Source: Nymphaea colorata (Eukaryota > Streptophyta > Magnoliopsida > Nymphaeales > Nymphaeaceae). Taken from it: a stretch of DNA of 64,000 nucleotides. The translations under genes and the position numbers were made by a program. Location: the NCBI RefSeq assembly GCF_008831285.2, contig NC_045140.1:21946370-22010369 (forward strand). Reading direction: 5' to 3'. Below are positions 39,396 through 51,863 of the stretch, piece after piece; the stretch's first letter is position 1; every line of letters begins with the position of its first letter. The notes under the pieces were generated by a model that saw only the letters and a program-made list of their open reading frames with translations, made no database searches and had not been told where the DNA came from.

Positions 39396-39431
<36 letters not shown>

Positions 39432-40578
39432 TCTGACATGAACCAAACCACTTTCAAAGATCCTCAACATTGTGTGGTCACATGTTCGACAGCATTACAG
39501 AACTTAGGAAAATTAAGGGGCAATCAACAACTATTGTATTAAGCATGCCATGCCAAAGAGAAAGGGTTAACAACCATGATGCAATGGACACAACCATGAA
39601 ATAAAACAGAAAGTGGTTGAACAAAAACAGGAAAGGAATAGAAGGAAAAAGGCAAACCTCCATATCCCTTTATCATCTGTCAATTTGATGAGACAACAAG
39701 TGCTACATTCTGATGCACAATATCTACAACCTCGAGCAATCCGACATGGTAATTTAATAGCATCAGCCAACACCTGCATTACGAAATATATTTTAGGACA
39801 TGACATCAAGGACATGTACATATACAGAACACCTAAAGCAATAGCACATTCCACACCCAAGGAGACATCGCAATGAAACTACATGCTATATATCAGAAAG
39901 TAATAGAATATAAATATCTGCATAGTCAGACAAACAAATAGTCAAAAGCAGTGTCAGGAGCTTCAATCACTCGCTCGCAAATGATAAAAGCAATAGAATC
40001 CTCTACATCTCCAGCAGCTGTTGCCTTAACAATATCATAGATTGGAAATGACCATAATCTAGAAATCCTAACCAACAAACTTTAACTCACTACATAGTTG
40101 ATAGTTTTCTTTAAATGTGACTGTAAATCTATGAAACATGGTTGCGGGCATCTGATATGTTGGTGTCGACTCGGCTAGACACGCATTCCGGTACGGACAC
40201 GCAGCTCATGTGGTGTCGGATATGGTCAACATACCTGAGTACGCGTCCGACCAATTTTGGACCCGGTCAGCACTGACCAAGACCTTTTCCGTCCACATTT
40301 TTAGGGTTTTTTTTCCCGCCTTTTACCTTACATCTAGTCTACAGTTCCCAAACCCAAACTGCACTCTCTCTGTCGTTGCTGCTCTGTTCTTCCCTTTCTG
40401 GCAGCAGTTCTCCACCCTCTGGCCATCCACCTGCTCCTTCCAGCACCCATACTCAGATTTATGCATCTTGTTCCATCCAGAACTTAGGAGTCTGCTGTTC
40501 CGTTTTTTCCTATTATGTTTGTTTCATCGTTTTTCTTTTTCAGCTTCATTGGGCCAACAACTGCTGTTCACTTTTTCC

Positions 40579-40610
<32 letters not shown>

Positions 40611-43600
40611 GACACACACACACACACATATATATACACACCCATACCCATGATTTTGAATTTTGGCCCGCACCGGTACCCATGTGACATAGCTGTAAAT
40701 TAGTGAATGAATTACAAGAGAGAAGTAAACAACAGCCTATAAGAAGCTGTTGCTGTTGCCAGTTTAGATCCACTAAATATGGATCTTTTCCTAAAAGAAG
40801 ATGCCAAACTAAGCTGAAGCCACCCAAGCCCTACTTTCCCACCAGTTAGAAGCAAGTTTGGTGGAACTTGCTCTGAACATCCACAACAGTCACTATTTCT
40901 GTAACAGAAACAGCCCACGGGATTAATGAAGAAACTTTTTTATGCATCCCTTGGCACACAAGACTAAGTGAATGACTGCCAACTTTTTACATGATTTCAA
41001 TTTCACAAAATCATCTGAAAGAGACTAAATGGGCCACAGCAGGCACTTGTACTCTGGAATTCATCAAACAATGTTGACCTACAAAGTAAACATGTTCTCA
41101 TCAAAGCTTCTAATTATATTTGAAGCAGATATAACAACTTAACCAGACAAGGCGCAATTCACCAAGCCAAAAGAAACACCCAAGTCTAGCTACAAAGGCT
41201 CATCCCCTTCCAAAACAGAGAAAAGAGCACAAGACAATATATTACCAAAAAGCACATATTACAGATGAAAAAAAATGTCCATTTGCCATGTATATTCAAA
41301 ATGAAAACCGACTAACAGCAACCATAAATATTAGGAGAGATTTTAAGAACATGATGAGCATATAGGCACACAGTTAACCGCAGCCAATGTGGATGGAGAG
41401 AGAAAAGAATGATAAAATCAAGAATACGTGGCAGTTACTTCTCATAGAAACCTAATGATTCATGGGCAAATGAGCATGAATCCATCAAGTTCAGAATTCA
41501 CCTTAAACAGCACAGCACGATGTCTGCAAAGCCCCTTGGTAAGGCTGCCAATTGAAAGCACCACAGAACCATGGCATTCTCTCAACATCTCACTAGATGC
41601 TTGCCATTGCCTATAGAGCTCGCCATGCTCTGTTTGGAACGAGCCACTTCAATACCCAAAAAAGGCAGGAATTGGTATTCATAACCTTCAAGCGAAACAT
41701 AAAAGTTTCTGCACATGAAACCAACAACTCACCCCAAAACCATGCAGACAAGCTTCCCAAGTTTGTCCACCAACTCCACCGTGCTGCCTGAAGCATGATA
41801 AAAGAACAGTGCCCTTTCCTCAAGCTCCCTAAGCTGTGGATCCCCCGCTCTGTTAACAAGAACCGCCTCCATAGACGAATCAGCGGGACTTACCGCTCGA
41901 AGAGATGATAGCGAGGGCATGCGTCTCGCTTCTTCTGCGCCATTACACATGACCCACAGGTATGGATTCATTCCCATAACAAGATAGAACCCATCAGATA
42001 TCTTATCAGAATACGACAAGCAACCTGTAACCTGTAATGAGAAACAAATTAAAATAGAAAAACAAAATATCGAGCAAGAATCATCGATCAAGCACGACCC
42101 ACCTCTTAGTGAAAATAAATTCATTTCTCTCAAAAGGTCCTCGATCACTAGTTCTTACAGGAGAAAAGCGAACAAACTACAGGTAACCATGCAACATAAA
42201 TGAAAATAATAAAACAAAAAATAAAAAGAAAACATAAACATAAACATACACAAGGGGAAATTTGCTTACCAACAATCAATAAAAAAGATCATGATAAACT
42301 AATCCAAAGATTCTTAGAACGGAGGGCGTAAATGGCAGGACACAATCCGGACAGACCAGACGATAAGGAGAAGGGTTATCAGAAGGCGTTATGCTAGGTT
42401 GGCCGATACGAAGAGCCGATTCGGTTTAGCGGTCGTACAAGCCTCGACGACTCGGAAACTCGTGACCAATCCTCGAATCCAAGTCCAGACAGTCGATGGA
42501 GATGGACAAGATATGGGCACTCAATCCGCATTACCGGCTGAGACGCCCGAACACCAAGGTCTACCCACTTCCGACTCGTCCCACTCCTGCACGAGTTACG
42601 GAGTAGTTGAAAATCACGGAAAACCAGAATCCCATTGGAAGGCCACGTCGCAGGCTTTTCTGGACTCCATGCATCAATCTCCGACAGATGCTTGTCGCCA
42701 ATCCCAATATCGAGATTAATTAATCCAATCGTTAACGAGACAAAGAAAACTACCGGTCGAGAAGAACCAAGAAGATCTCCATTTTCCAACGACGCCACAG
42801 CATTCCCATTTCCCAACCCAAATAACCAGGAACCGCGTCACGCACTTACGGGAAGGGGAAGGCCTCTTCCGTTAACGGAGTTCCCCACATCGTCCCGACA
42901 AGCTTGAACAGATTAATCACAATCAATTGTTTTAGCCCCTTATTATCTGACTATACGACCTCAGGGCAACCAATCACAACTTAAATACACCATTCATCGC
43001 GTAATCGAGAAGCCACAAAGACATGCATGCGCAACCTCGCTGTGCACACAAGACGGGAACAGCGTACCCAGAAGCGGTAGGCCATCGCGGCGGAGGAGCC
43101 CTCCTTGGAGGCCGGCTCGCCGCCGCGGAGGAGCTCCGCCTCCTCCGCCAAGAACGCGTGCGTCGTGAGCCGCAGTGCGAGCGTCAGCTGAAGGTAGTAG
43201 CTTTCTCTCGCCCGCCTCGCCCAGCTCTCGCCCTTCCAGAACTCGCCCGATGCCTCGCTTACCAGCCCGATCTCCCTCCCGATCGCCGCCGTCAACGACG
43301 CCGCCGACGAAGTATCCCCGCCGGAACCCGCGCTCTCCCCACTCGACGACGTCCTCACCGCCTTGAATCCCAGTTCCCTCATCCCGGGCACCCTGAGCCT
43401 CGCCCCTCCGATCATCTTGCCCGCACCGCCTACCCCGACCCCGCGCCCCGCCCCGTAATTATAAGCACCTCTGGGTCCCCTCGCGACCCCGGGGCCAGTC
43501 GCTATCTCAGTCCTCCTCCACCGGTGCCCGCCGTCGCCATCAACTCCGCCGTTGGTTGCGTGCCATAGAGGGCGCCTGTCCATGGGTTCCGCAGCTTCCA

Positions 43601-43622
43601 CTGGAGGATTGGACGTCGGCAT
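31088..43622 (-). CDS. Raf-like MAPKKK of the CTR1/EDR1 group, with an HWD catalytic loop
   Basis: 16 exons (5' to 3'): 43622-43068, 42031-41733, 41610-41502, 39773-39658, 37517-37345, 36999-36883, 36399-35848, 35736-35696, 34908-34840, 34576-34476, 34385-34301, 34212-34114, 34037-33969, 32780-32649, 32524-32430, 31184-31088. They sum to 2709 nt (902 aa) with all phases consistent. The longer frame starts at a GTG; the first ATG gives [10 protein letters not shown] Gly-rich N-terminus leads to the EDR1/CTR1 domain (about 145-390: [56 protein letters not shown]). A variable linker precedes the kinase domain (about 629-890): GAGSFGTV, Lys659 in [12 protein letters not shown] (Trp756, Asp757), DFG 775-777, PEWMAPEFL. 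The exon at 36999 uses the TGTAG acceptor because only that keeps phase. CTR1 itself is a negative regulator of ethylene signalling; the role of this paralog is inferred only. Among its introns, three contain repeats listed separately. Confidence 0.93.
31506..31646. mobile_element. Candidate hAT-like MITE in the last intron of the Raf-like kinase
   Basis: The left end AGGGCGTTTG and the right end CAAAACACCT are inverted with two mismatches. TCTAAG flanks both sides (31500-31505 and 31647-31652) as a probable target-site duplication. The 141-base interior is non-coding and lies between exons 15 and 16. Confidence 0.65.
33417..33633. repeat. Short dispersed repeat in an intron of the Raf-like kinase
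   Basis: It begins GTGTAGAGCCAGGGG and ends CCTGGCTCGGTCC, imperfectly inverted. The interior has a C-rich tract, then AT-rich sequence with TTTTTTGAAAAAATTAC. The organisation resembles 17563-17703. Confidence 0.4.
35350..35690. repeat. Tandem duplication of about 150-190 bp next to exon 8 of the Raf-like kinase
   Basis: Unit A (35350-35502) and unit B (35503-35690) share TTCAGCAT, TCAATCAGATT, a GGAAAAGTGAAATATCAA core and AATATTG. Unit B has a further internal doubling of about 34 bases (35596-35664; GGAAAAGTGAAATATCAA twice). The array lies in the intron after exon 8, and the exon's donor is only a few bases beyond it. Confidence 0.75.
37101..37144. repeat. Composite (TA)n(TG)n(AG)n microsatellite
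   Basis: Three dinucleotide tracts follow each other in one intron of the Raf-like kinase. Similar TG-then-AG composites occur at 39020-39063, 39149-39189 and 39396-39430 in the preceding intron. Confidence 0.95.
40580..40640. repeat. Composite (TG)n(TA)n(CA)n(TA)n microsatellite
   Basis: Alternating TG, TA, CA and TA tracts form a roughly self-complementary run. It lies in the intron between exons 3 and 4 of the Raf-like kinase, downstream of a dispersed-repeat-like patch at about 40140-40320. Confidence 0.95.
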
Positions 43623-43700
43623 CGCCCTCACGAGCCTCACGGGTTCTCCTTCTCGTCCCTACCCGCATTTATCTAAACCCTAACCCCAACTCCCCCTCTT
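43623..43700 (-). promoter_or_regulatory. 5' leader of the Raf-like kinase with a telo-box-type motif
   Basis: AAACCCTA stands at 43675-43682 (+ strand), 53 bases before the start codon. It is followed outward by CT-rich sequence at about 43690-43735, a common layout of plant leaders. I did not find an unambiguous TATA box. Confidence 0.4.
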
Positions 43701-44878
43701 CCTCTGGCTCTCTCCCTCTCTCTCACCCCTCCTGCGTCACCGGGACGCAACGGCACGTGCACAACAACCTCCACTTCCGCCAACATAGACACAAAGCCGC
43801 CGAAAACACACCCGGAATCCGGCTTTCGGTCTTTCAGACGCGGCTCCGGCTAGAGGAAGAGATAAAATCCGGAGGAGTTCGCGCGGTTAGGCTGATCGTC
43901 AGCCTTCTCCTGTTCCCTATGCGCATGGGGGTGGGCCGCACGTCAGCAAGTAAGTGACGAAAATACCCTCTCCGGGTCACTAATCATAGGCGCAGACTCG
44001 CGGGAAACATCGTTTTCTTGGGGTACCGCATGAGGGTAAGATGGTCAGTTTAGTGTGGCTCGGCGACGGACTCCGTCGCCGGCCGCGAGAAAGCCACAAA
44101 AAGTTTTGTGAGAGAAAGGAAACGGGGAAAGGCCCTTTCGCCTTTTTGCAACCTGTGCGAACGGCGACGCGTAGGCCCAAGGGGCCCCTCTCCTCTGAGA
44201 CCGACGTTCATCTACATGTCTGCTCCCCTCTTTCTTGTTACAAATTTTTTTTTTTACTGAAGAAGGCTCGGTGGGCGCCGTCGATGATAAGGATGGGTTC
44301 TAGCCCGGACAGAATGTTGCTTGTAATATTTTTTAATGATCTATATACATCATCAAAGAACACGATTTTTGCTTATGAACACCTCGTGTGATTGTCATCG
44401 TCTTATTAAAGACTTTAAGCTTTTTGAATTTTTCAAAAACGTAATTTAATTACCTTTCTAACTATTCCAGTTTAGTAGCTGACAAAGACTATGGTTCTCT
44501 CTCTCTCTCTATGATAAATTGCTACATTTGTGACCCTTAAGTGCCTCATCTTGGTTGTTGATCTTTTCAATATGAAAGCTTTAGAGAAAATGAAGAAGAA
44601 AAAGTTGTTATTAATGTAGATGACTGAAATACTCTAGCTATTTTTTTTCAACCTTCCATGTCAAAAAGATCAATAGTCAAAATGATTCGTTACTATTTTG
44701 CACCTAAGGGTTAGGTACATCTAGAATTATTTATAGGGCGGATGAATATCCAATGTACCCATGACATTGATATACACTATAATAAGCTATCATTCAAGAA
44801 AAGGAATGGCAAGCTTTATTTTGGCATGGCATTAAAGCTAAAACCTTATACTCATTATAGTGGCAAGGTTTGTTAATG

Positions 44879-44882
<4 letters not shown>

Positions 44883-44911
<29 letters not shown>
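44883..44911. repeat. (AT)n microsatellite
   Basis: About 14 AT units. Confidence 0.95.
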
Positions 44912-45284
44912 GCCATCTTGAGCTTCATCCAATAACATCCAAGTGATACACGTTTATGGCTTCTACCAGTAACAAACCAGTTTTTTTGGGGGGGCCCACG
45001 TTTTTCGGGTGAGCATGTGCGTCCAACCAGACGCCATTGGCGCGATTTATGTGAGGAGAACGATTTTTGCTTCGGCGTTATTCATCAAGGGAATCAAAAG
45101 TTCAAGATATTTTTCGAAGTACATGCATTCAATTCAAGAACTTGAGTTGGGGATAGTTGGCGACTCAAACTGTCTTGGATTTCTTCATACGGGAGTCGCG
45201 TGCTTCTTGTCCTCTGAAAAATCTCAGGATGAGAACAAATTTGAAAAAGGTTTTAGGCTAAGTTTTCTAATAAGTGTGGCCTTG

Positions 45285-45302
45285 TGTGGGCAATTGCCCA
45301 CA
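45285..45302. repeat. Palindrome TGTGGGCAATTGCCCACA, copy 1
   Basis: A perfect 18-base palindrome. The same core occurs at 45901-45920 and 53195-53212, with a decayed form near 54857. Confidence 0.8.
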
Positions 45303-45900
45303 GACCACATAAGCTCAACCTAACAACTTCTTCTTCATATAAGTTGGTTTGTTGTATATTGGTGCCCTCGAATTTAAATATATTATTCTGATCCTCCTCA
45401 AACACCAGGGGCCAAGTCAGAGGGTTGGCATGGCGGGGGCCTTGTTTTTCTCAAACACGGGATGTCTGGCTTTTGCGTTATTGGGTAACCCTGGCTAAAG
45501 CTTCTTTTGTCCCATCAATTGTGTGTTGGGTCTTCTCAACCGGGTAACTTTCACGGAGTTGGGAGAAAAAGTGTCCCAAACTGTAGGCCTTTTTGGCTTC
45601 TCTTTTTAGATGATCACCTGATGTTTAAGCTGCAAGCAAGAATGAGATCTTTTTAAAAGTAGCCAGCGTCAGAATGGAAGCAGCAGGCAGTTAATGAGAG
45701 GGAAGGAAGGGGCTATTCTTGCTCAGTCGTCTCTCCATACGACCGTCCACTTCACCACAACCATAGAACCTGAAAAGGCATGACGTTTGTACATGAGCAC
45801 GTAAATGAGTGGACGTGAAATGAAGTATAAAACACCTAAATATTGTGATTGATTGGGTTGTCTTCCAACTGGATGAGAAGGATGATTACGAGCGGGTGTG

Positions 45901-45920
45901 TGTGCGGGCAATTGCCCACA
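45901..45920. repeat. GGGCAATTGCCCAC palindrome, copy 2
   Basis: TGTGCGGGCAATTGCCCACA carries the shared core with one change in the outer arm. Confidence 0.75.
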
Positions 45921-46216
45921 TGGATCTCAGCCAAAATTTTCTGGTTCTTGCATTGACCTGACTGACTTTCAAATTTAAGCTTCTTCCACCTTTTTCCGGC
46001 GTGCATGTATGCATTCAAGCGCCATTACTGGCGGCTGGTTCGAACAGCAAAGATCAAGAACTCAACACAAAAGTAAAACCCTCAAATGCCTTTTCAAGAA
46101 TTCTGAGGCACCTTACTTTTCCTTTACATTTATAAACCGTGGACTTTCAGGAAACCACAATTCTCAATACAAGAAAGAAAAAAGGAAAAATGAAGAAAAG
46201 AGAAGATGTGAAAACC

Positions 46217-49200
46217 CTAGAATTCCAAAGCGAGTTGCTCGTAGCGATTGAGATCATTGAGGTATCTCGAGGAAGAGTATTCGTCCACGTCCGAGGCGTT
46301 CAGCAAGAGCGTCCGGCCGCTGCTTGGCTTGCGCTGCGCTCCTTTCCCCATCGGCTCCGCGCTCGCGCCGCTTCTCTCCCCTCTCAGCAGACTCGCGACC
46401 TTCACCATCACAAAAAGGAAGAAGACGGAGGAGGCAATCCCATTAAATGCCGCCTGCAACTTGACCATGTGCACCCAATGCGTCGCCCTCCGACGGTGGA
46501 GGAGGGCCCCGTTTGGATGTCGATCGATTTCATGAATTTTCAATTCCTTGATCGGTGCTTGACTTGGCGAAACGCAGAATATGACACATCGAAAAGAACA
46601 GGAACTTCGAAAACAACGTTTTCTTAGTACGTGATCGGCGTTTTTGGCTACGATCAACTGTAGTAGGGGAGGGCTCATTGTCGTTTATTAGTTTTTGGAA
46701 CATATTATTTTCGGGCCTATTTTTTAGTTTTTAGAATTGTAAAGTTTTTTATGATTTTTTTTCCAAATTTTTAAAAGTTATCTAGATTTTCCAAAGAACA
46801 ACTTCGCCAAAAAATATCACCTGGACAACAATGTAGTTTCTTTATAAAGAAGAAACAGTAGAAATATGAGAGTTGGCCCCGAAGTGGACGGTGTGGTTCG
46901 ATTCATTTGTATTCTCGACCAGCGTTTGCATGGAATAGTCGGTCTATGGATGATTTTTCTAACGCCAAGATCAAATTAAGAGACCAAACCTGACTCATTC
47001 GTGGCCTTGACGCGGCCAAGTAGTGAACGCACATAGACGCGGTCGACACAGCCCACTCCATTTCCTGCCGATCATAGTCGGTCCCGAGGCTCGGGTCCGC
47101 CAATTCTCTCACATTCTTGCTACCAAGCAGAGGTTTGGCCTACAAAAAGAAGAAGAATTAGCAAGTTCATTCACTGTTCAATTTCTACTAATCACCAAAT
47201 GGGTCAGACCCAGTCACCTAGTAGAGAAGTTTTAGTAAACGATGATACAAGTTAATGTAAATGATGTATGAAAGGAATAGGCCATTGTTTCACCGCTTTC
47301 ACAAAACTGGCAGCCCGTGTTAAGAAATTTATGCAAATCTGTGGCTTGGTTTTGGAATTAGTTCCTTAAAACTCTTTAAAGAAAGAAATATTGCGTACCC
47401 ACATGAGAAGGCTCTGCCTGCATGAATCTACAGCACGTCTCCCGGTGATGAGCTCCAAAAGCAAGACCCCAAAGGCAAACACATCAATCTTCTCATCCAC
47501 AATCCCGTGCATGAAGTACTCGGGTGACATGTACCTGAGATTCAGAAAAGGAACATCAGTTGGGCGCGTGTTTGCTAATCCCGGAACGGATCCTCTCATA
47601 TTCGTCGACGGTAGGTCTAAAGATCCTCACACTGCCGTATTAGCACCTACTCTTCTTATCGGCTTGAATTCCTTTCACTGTTTGAAATTTTAAAATAGTA
47701 TTTAAACATTAAAATTTGATGAAATAGTAAATTTGAAAAAAAAAATATGTATGTTTTATAAGGGTCGTTTGGTATTGGTAGTAATAATAATAATAATATG
47801 TTATTGTACCCAATTTTTGAGATAAGTTTGTAGAATAGTAACAGGTTTTTACTACCACTAAACTAACTCGTATAATATCTAAACCATATAGTATTTGCCA
47901 ATACGCTCTCAACTGGCTCCTCACCTCAATGGGCGCAGCATAGTTTGTTAGGACGAAGAACATACAAACAATATGTCATCAGTTTGATTCTTATGAGTAT
48001 TATTTTTATGGACTGCAAATATTAACACATGTGATGCTCAAATTATAGGATGTATAATAAGTAGTCTACCTCAATCTCGGAACAGCTTTTTTATAGTAAG
48101 GAGAAGGGGTGACTTTAACCCTTAGTATGCTACCAGACACTAATATTGGAATAAATTAACTGCTTTATTAGCTTTCTGGTTTTTGGACGACCGAGAGATA
48201 TCGCCGGCACTCGGAAACCTAAATCTTTAAATAAGTACAGGAAAGGAACCGGGAAGAATACAAACCCAAAGGTGCCCTCGATGGGCGACACCACGTGGTG
48301 TGTCCAGTTCTCCGGTAGCCATTTTGCTAGCCCGAAATCTGATATCTGCGTCAACTCATCATAGTTAAAGTCATGAAAGATAGAGTGAGAAAGAAATTAA
48401 ACTAGAGAACTGTATTCAGGATACCCTTTAGATTTTCGATGTTTTTGTCAGGCTGTTTCAAATTTCAGGCAAACCTAACTGTCTAGATGAGATCTACGTG
48501 AATGATTTGACAAGATTCGACTCGTGAAAGTGATTTCTAATGAAAAAAAAAAAATCTTTTTAAGTGACCAAACTTTGACCATATTATAACTACCGAGTTT
48601 TGAATCACTATAAAATCTTCCCACTAATTCAAACATTTTCTTGTCAAATCTACGTGATACATGCATACATACATATACATTCATTTATTAAATTTTAAAT
48701 GCTTTGACACTTGAGAGATTATTCTTAACAAATGCGTCTAATTGGCACTGACTATCTTTTTCAAGTCCAAGGTCCTAAAGTTTGTACACCACCTTTTATG
48801 TAAGCTTTCTAGCCACAACAAACCCATATTGGGGAACCACTGTCCTGCAATTCAAATTGGATGACTGTCCAATTCCGAAAGCATGTCCTGACAAAGTTAA
48901 TTTAATCAGCCTATCCCCATTATCTGAAATATGTATAGTTGGTCCCAAAACCTCTCCTACCAATGTTGAATATACCCTTGCAAAAGGCACAAACTGGTGA
49001 AGACAATAGCAAAAAGAAAAGTTCCATGGAGCAGTCGAGAGTGAAGAATTTATACATGAAGAAGAGATACCTGGGGCTGGTAATCCTCTGTTAGCAAGAT
49101 ATTAGATGCTTTGATGTCCCTGTGGATTATACGCCGTTGGCATCCCTCATGCAGGTATGTCAGTCCTTCTGCAATCCCCAACGCAATCTTGTACCTGATT

Positions 49201-51645
49201 CCCCACTCCATTTTTCGCTTTGATCCTGCAACAAAGAAGAAAGAAAAAGCTTGGTCTCAGTATGACAGATTATATGATACGAAAGAGAAAATAGCATGTT
49301 TGATTGCATTGAATTTCATATATATGTATGCCACATCATGTACCAGTGCTCATGTAAGCATATGAGACTGACATGAGAAGATGGTAGTTAGTGGATCAGT
49401 CATACCTTGAAGCATGGATGCTAAGCTGCCATGAGGGGAGAACTGCAGAACCAGATGAAGACCTCCTTCAATTCCAAACCCAATTAAGCGAGCAGCATTT
49501 GGGTGGTCTATATGTGCAATGATCCCTAGTTCAGATAAGAAATCCCCAACTCTCTCCTCCTCTGAGCTCCCCTTTGTCAATCTCTTGATCGCCACAAGCT
49601 GCCCATCAGCCAGGCATCCCCTGTACACCTCTGCATGTCCGCCCTTTCCGAGCAGCCTCTCTGTCAGATAAGCTCACAAGTTTTAGCCTTAGGAGTGAAA
49701 GTTGAACACTAAGGGGCTGTTTGGCAACAGAAATATATTGTTATTGATATGTTACTGTTCCATGAATGAACCCCAAAAAATTGAGTAGATTCATAAACAG
49801 TCTTCAGTTCTTGGTAAGACTAAATCCCTGTTAGAAAACCCATTCTGGCATTACGAAAAAGAAGTGTCTTCAAACTAATTTTGATGTGGAACAAGGTTTC
49901 TGACATGGTTGAAGCATAAAATAGGTTGTTTTCTATCTTTCTTTCACCTTCGCAATGGCTAAGTTTTCTCTCAAATCAAGGCAGGGAGAGTCGCAGTTGG
50001 CAGGTTGCTGCGGTCAGTAATCTTCTTAGGCCAAGATTTCACAGGGAAAGTGAGATTCCAACAAACAGAGCTATGATTCCTAGGGACCTCGGATTCAACA
50101 AGAGGTCAGGAAACAATTAAGAGGGGAGTCGGCAAAGACAAATCAGCACAAGAAAGAGCGGAAGAATGATAAGCACACAATCGTAGTTGACTTGTGGTCC
50201 GCTGCATCAGGACAGTAGAATTTAATGAAATAAATACTATACAGACTGCTTGCAACAGTACAAAAACCAAAAAATAACAAAACAAATAATACTTTGAATG
50301 GTGTGCCTCAATTAATTTGATATTTTTCGGTATTTTTATCCCTCACCCATCAAATTTCTGATCAAAATATGAGCAGTAATGGCAGAAACAGATATGAAGC
50401 AGATTCGACAGCCCGTGGCTAAAAACGTGAACCGTGTCTGAGATCCTGTTAATTTGGTGGGTATGAAGAAATTGAAATGGATGTCAAGAAGTTCGAAGGA
50501 AATGTCATTTTGTTTCAAAAAGAAACATGATCTACGCCTTGAAAGGTGTATCCTTTAACAGCTCGGACATATTAAATTGGGTTTCAAAAAACTGCATTGA
50601 ACCGCAGTTCATGAACAAGATCAACGTAGTATTTTCTTCTCCTGCTTTAGAATATGTCATATTTTAGAAAAAAAGAGAGTTGAAAATAAACTGAACAGCT
50701 TTGTAGCCCTTCCCGATCCCTCAAATGGCTACAGAATGATTCTGTAGATTGATACCTAGCTTGTCGGTGAGCAGAATGGTTTTCTTATCGTCTCAACGGG
50801 AGGCTAAGCGTCTCTCCTCCTTCCCTTCGCCCTCTCTGATTAAAAAAAACAAACAAAGAAATTTTACATATGAATTTTAAAAAATGTATTTTAACTTATA
50901 TAAAAAGTTTAAAAAATCATATTTCAGTTTCTGTTAAAATTTTGAAATATAGATCCTTGCTATTAAAAATTCTTAGCTCCCGCATAACGCAAGTAAAGTG
51001 ATGCGACCTACGACACCATTTGGGTGCTAAGACATCCTCCTAGCCGTCCATGAGAAGAAAGTTACTTTGACGATGCTCCCTAGCTTCATGAGCAACATGG
51101 CGATGGGTGCCCACATGCAGATCCTTACACGAGATACCCGAGAAGCCATGAACGACCATGGCAGCACTCTAGCCAAGGTGAACAGTAAATTGGAAGGGGA
51201 TTAATAGCTGCCAAGCTTTACCAGTGCTGAAGTTATCGGTAGCAGAAGCAAGTTCGTCATAGTCAAAGCTCCTCCATGATGGCTTCGAGATGGAGAACGC
51301 TCCAAGAGCGCCTGCATCATCTTCCTCCGATGGGCACCGGCGAGCCACAATCCGGCGAGGGTTCTTCCTTCTGAAGGGAGGGTATCCCACCGGCGGGAAT
51401 GTCGCGAGCCTTCTCATGGACTTGGTTTTCCACATATGGAACAGAGTCCTCCATTGTGATCGCTCTGAGCTGGTAGGCTTCTCTACAGAGGCGGCGCTTC
51501 CTCTGCTGCTACTGCTACTGGTACTTCTGCTGTCGTCTGAGTAAAGCACCAAGGCAGAGCCTCCTACAACCGTCCTGGGGGAGCCGTGCTCATTAGTGCC
51601 GCTATCAGAATTGAAGTACTTCATAAAAAATTCTTCCTTTTCCAT
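46217..51645 (-). CDS. Receptor-like cytoplasmic kinase, class VI (RBK1/RBK2-like)
   Basis: Seven exons: 51645-51222, 49660-49406, 49225-49071, 48345-48266, 47534-47399, 47139-46990, 46399-46217. They total 1383 nt, 460 aa, all in phase. There is no signal peptide, transmembrane segment or USP domain. The 130-residue N-terminus has a poly-Ser patch and basic stretches, then [17 protein letters not shown] leads into the kinase: GKGGHAEVY (146-154), Lys167 in [12 protein letters not shown] (Asp263), DFG 281-283, then SPIEGTFG and [15 protein letters not shown]. These wordings are those of RLCK class VI_A, whose RBK1 and RBK2 members bind ROP GTPases. All catalytic residues are present. The C-terminal exon is short (60 residues) and ends [11 protein letters not shown] binding is inferred from the family. 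The start could lie further upstream (see 51848-51863). Confidence 0.92.
47761..48142. mobile_element. Possible MITE-like insertion in an RLCK intron
   Basis: The left end AGGGTCGTTTGGTA and the right end TACCAGACACTA are loosely inverted. The interior is AT-rich and includes TAATAATAATAATAA. There is no clear target duplication. It lies between the exons at 48266 and 47534. Confidence 0.35.
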
Positions 51646-51847
51646 ATTTGTTTCGCGAAACCCTGTTGCTCAGAGCAACCAAAAAAAGGAAAAATGAAGA
51701 AAAAACAGAAGAAATTAAGGCTGCTCAGCAATGGAGGCACAGAGAGGGAAATTTGTTGCTCGAAATACGGATACCATTGATTGAGATCATCTAAAGGAAC
51801 GAGAAACAAACTGACGGAGAATTGTCATGCATCAAAGCATGGTTTAC

Positions 51848-51863
51848 CTGCAATTTCTTCCAT
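51848..51863 (-). other. Possible upstream coding mini-exon of the RLCK gene
   Basis: ATGGAAGAAATTGCAG is followed by GTAAAC, a good donor. Splicing to CAACAG|GG (exon from 51662) or CTGAG|CA (from 51668) keeps the frame of the downstream ATG at 51645 with no stop. The protein would then start MEEIAGFRETN and gain 11-13 residues. If it is not coding, it marks a leader intron. Confidence 0.45.

Larger units (their letters stand above)
43701..46216. other. Intergenic region between the Raf-like kinase and the RLCK gene
   Basis: The first 500 bases are GC-rich, probably the kinase promoter, including GGGCCCCTC near 44180. Beyond that it is AT-rich, with an (AT)n tract at 44883-44911 and two copies of the GGGCAATTGCCCAC palindrome. 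The open frame at 45009-45323 has no recognisable domain. No gene is supported. Confidence 0.5.

Noticed and set aside
49708-49845. GGGGCTGTTTGG start resembling a MITE end
   Set aside because: The matching far end (CTGTTAGAAAACCC) pairs poorly and no target duplication is visible.
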